Assembly: GCA_945888325.1 (NCBI GenBank)
Contig: CAMDAC010000019.1
Coordinates: forward strand, 1 to 55,911
DNA from: Candidatus Sulfopaludibacter sp. SbA3
GTDB taxonomy: Bacteria > Pseudomonadota > Alphaproteobacteria > Caulobacterales > Hyphomonadaceae
DNA: 55,911 nucleotides
Reading direction: 5' to 3'
This document shows positions 55,554 to 55,911 of the stretch, in pieces. A program made the translations under genes and the position numbers. The stretch's first letter is position 1, and every line of letters begins with the position of its first letter. The notes under the pieces were generated by a model. The model did no database searches. It saw nothing but the letters and a program-made list of their open reading frames with translations, and had not been told where the DNA came from.

Positions 55554-55635
55554 GTGACAGCCTGAACCCTCGCCGTTATCCCCCGCGTCCTATATGAAAT
55601 CGCCAGCCTGACAAACCGCGAAAATGGTGGCCCCT

Positions 55636-55911
55636 ATGCCGTCCTCCCTGATCCCGCCGACGCCCAGCGCCGCCGACTATGCCGATAGCGGCGACCGCGC
55701 GCTGATCCCGGAGACCGCCGATCCCATCGCCCTGTTCCAGCAATGGATGGCCGACGCCCGTGCGCATGAGCCCAACGATTCCAACGCCATGTCGCTCGCA
55801 ACCGTGGACGCAGACGGCAACCCGGATGTCCGCATCGTGCTCCTGAAGGGCGTCGACGCGGCGGGCTTCACCTTCTTCACCAACCTGGAAAGCGCCAAGG
55901 GCGTGCAGCTG
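55636..55911 (+). CDS. pdxH: Pyridoxamine 5'-phosphate oxidase, N-terminal part
   Basis: The 92 residues before the window edge run from [19 protein letters not shown] through [20 protein letters not shown] and [34 protein letters not shown]. The RIVLLK segment is the FMN/PLP-binding signature of PdxH, which makes pyridoxal 5'-phosphate. ATG 55636 is chosen; ATG 55624 is in frame and also possible. The 3' part lies outside the window. Confidence 0.93.
   Translation, partial: MPSSLIPPTPSAADYADSGDRALIPETADPIALFQQWMADARAHEPNDSNAMSLATVDADGNPDVRIVLLKGVDAAGFTFFTNLESAKGVQL

Noticed and set aside
1..55911. CRISPR array, tRNA/rRNA genes, prophage or IS transposase
   Set aside because: No regular spaced repeats, no cloverleaf or rRNA segments, and no integrase, transposase or phage structural proteins were seen on reading both strands. 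A covariance or profile search was not possible here.

Overview
The window is GC-rich, densely packed chromosomal DNA from an alphaproteobacterium. I infer a Caulobacterales/Hyphomonadaceae-type (Hyphomonas-like) organism. The basis is the family mix: a CC_3452-family small secreted protein, a DUF1489 protein, a TonB-dependent receptor, a split glycine decarboxylase with a tandem glycine riboswitch, ATP-type PEP carboxykinase, TlyA, and an H/M-rich SodC. No rRNA, tRNA, CRISPR array, phage gene or transposase was seen.

Layout. Positions 1-5.2 kb hold a partial GST-like gene, trhO (tRNA uridine hydroxylase), an Old Yellow Enzyme, a VOC protein, a DUF2189 membrane protein and ispH. Positions 5.3-7.7 kb hold a lipoprotein and argS. 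Positions 8.0-12.7 kb form a glycine cleavage operon, gcvT-gcvH-gcvPA-gcvPB, behind a tandem glycine riboswitch. Positions 12.7-24.4 kb carry an acyltransferase, a translationally coupled pair of exported amidohydrolase-fold proteins (the second lacks the usual metal ligands), small hypotheticals including a zinc-ribbon protein with a natural poly-His tail, a TauE/SafE permease, TrkH, a leucine-type amino-acid dehydrogenase behind a perfect palindrome, a tandem Usp protein and two unknown genes. Positions 24.4-34.4 kb are mostly minus-strand: TonB receptor, Pro/Glu-rich protein, two lipoproteins (one thioredoxin-like), thiolase, pckA, NUDIX and a DhlA/DhmA-type haloalkane dehalogenase. Positions 34.6-42.1 kb hold an acyl-CoA dehydrogenase, a tryptophanase-type beta-eliminating lyase with a structured leader, a zinc-phospholipase-C-like/DUF4332 fusion, a Gfo/Idh/MocA oxidoreductase, two small unknown genes and an SDR. 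Positions 42.1-46.4 kb are an RND efflux pair. Positions 46.4-49.8 kb hold a class II Fic gene lying between two imperfect 45-bp direct repeats; one repeat is the 3' end of an amidase gene. Positions 49.9-55.9 kb hold a membrane protein, sodC, tlyA, a glycine-zipper protein, a methyltransferase, a small outer-membrane barrel, aroC and the start of pdxH.

How the genes work together. Clear functional units are the glycine-responsive gcv operon, the RND adaptor/pump pair, the NUDIX/dehalogenase pair and the amidohydrolase pair. Central metabolism is represented by thiolase, acyl-CoA dehydrogenase, the amino-acid dehydrogenase, the beta-eliminating lyase and PEP carboxykinase. Together these fit growth on amino acids and fatty acids feeding gluconeogenesis (inference). 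The least conventional parts are the Fic islet with its duplicated amidase tail, the leader of the beta-eliminating lyase, and the PLC-like/DUF4332 fusion.
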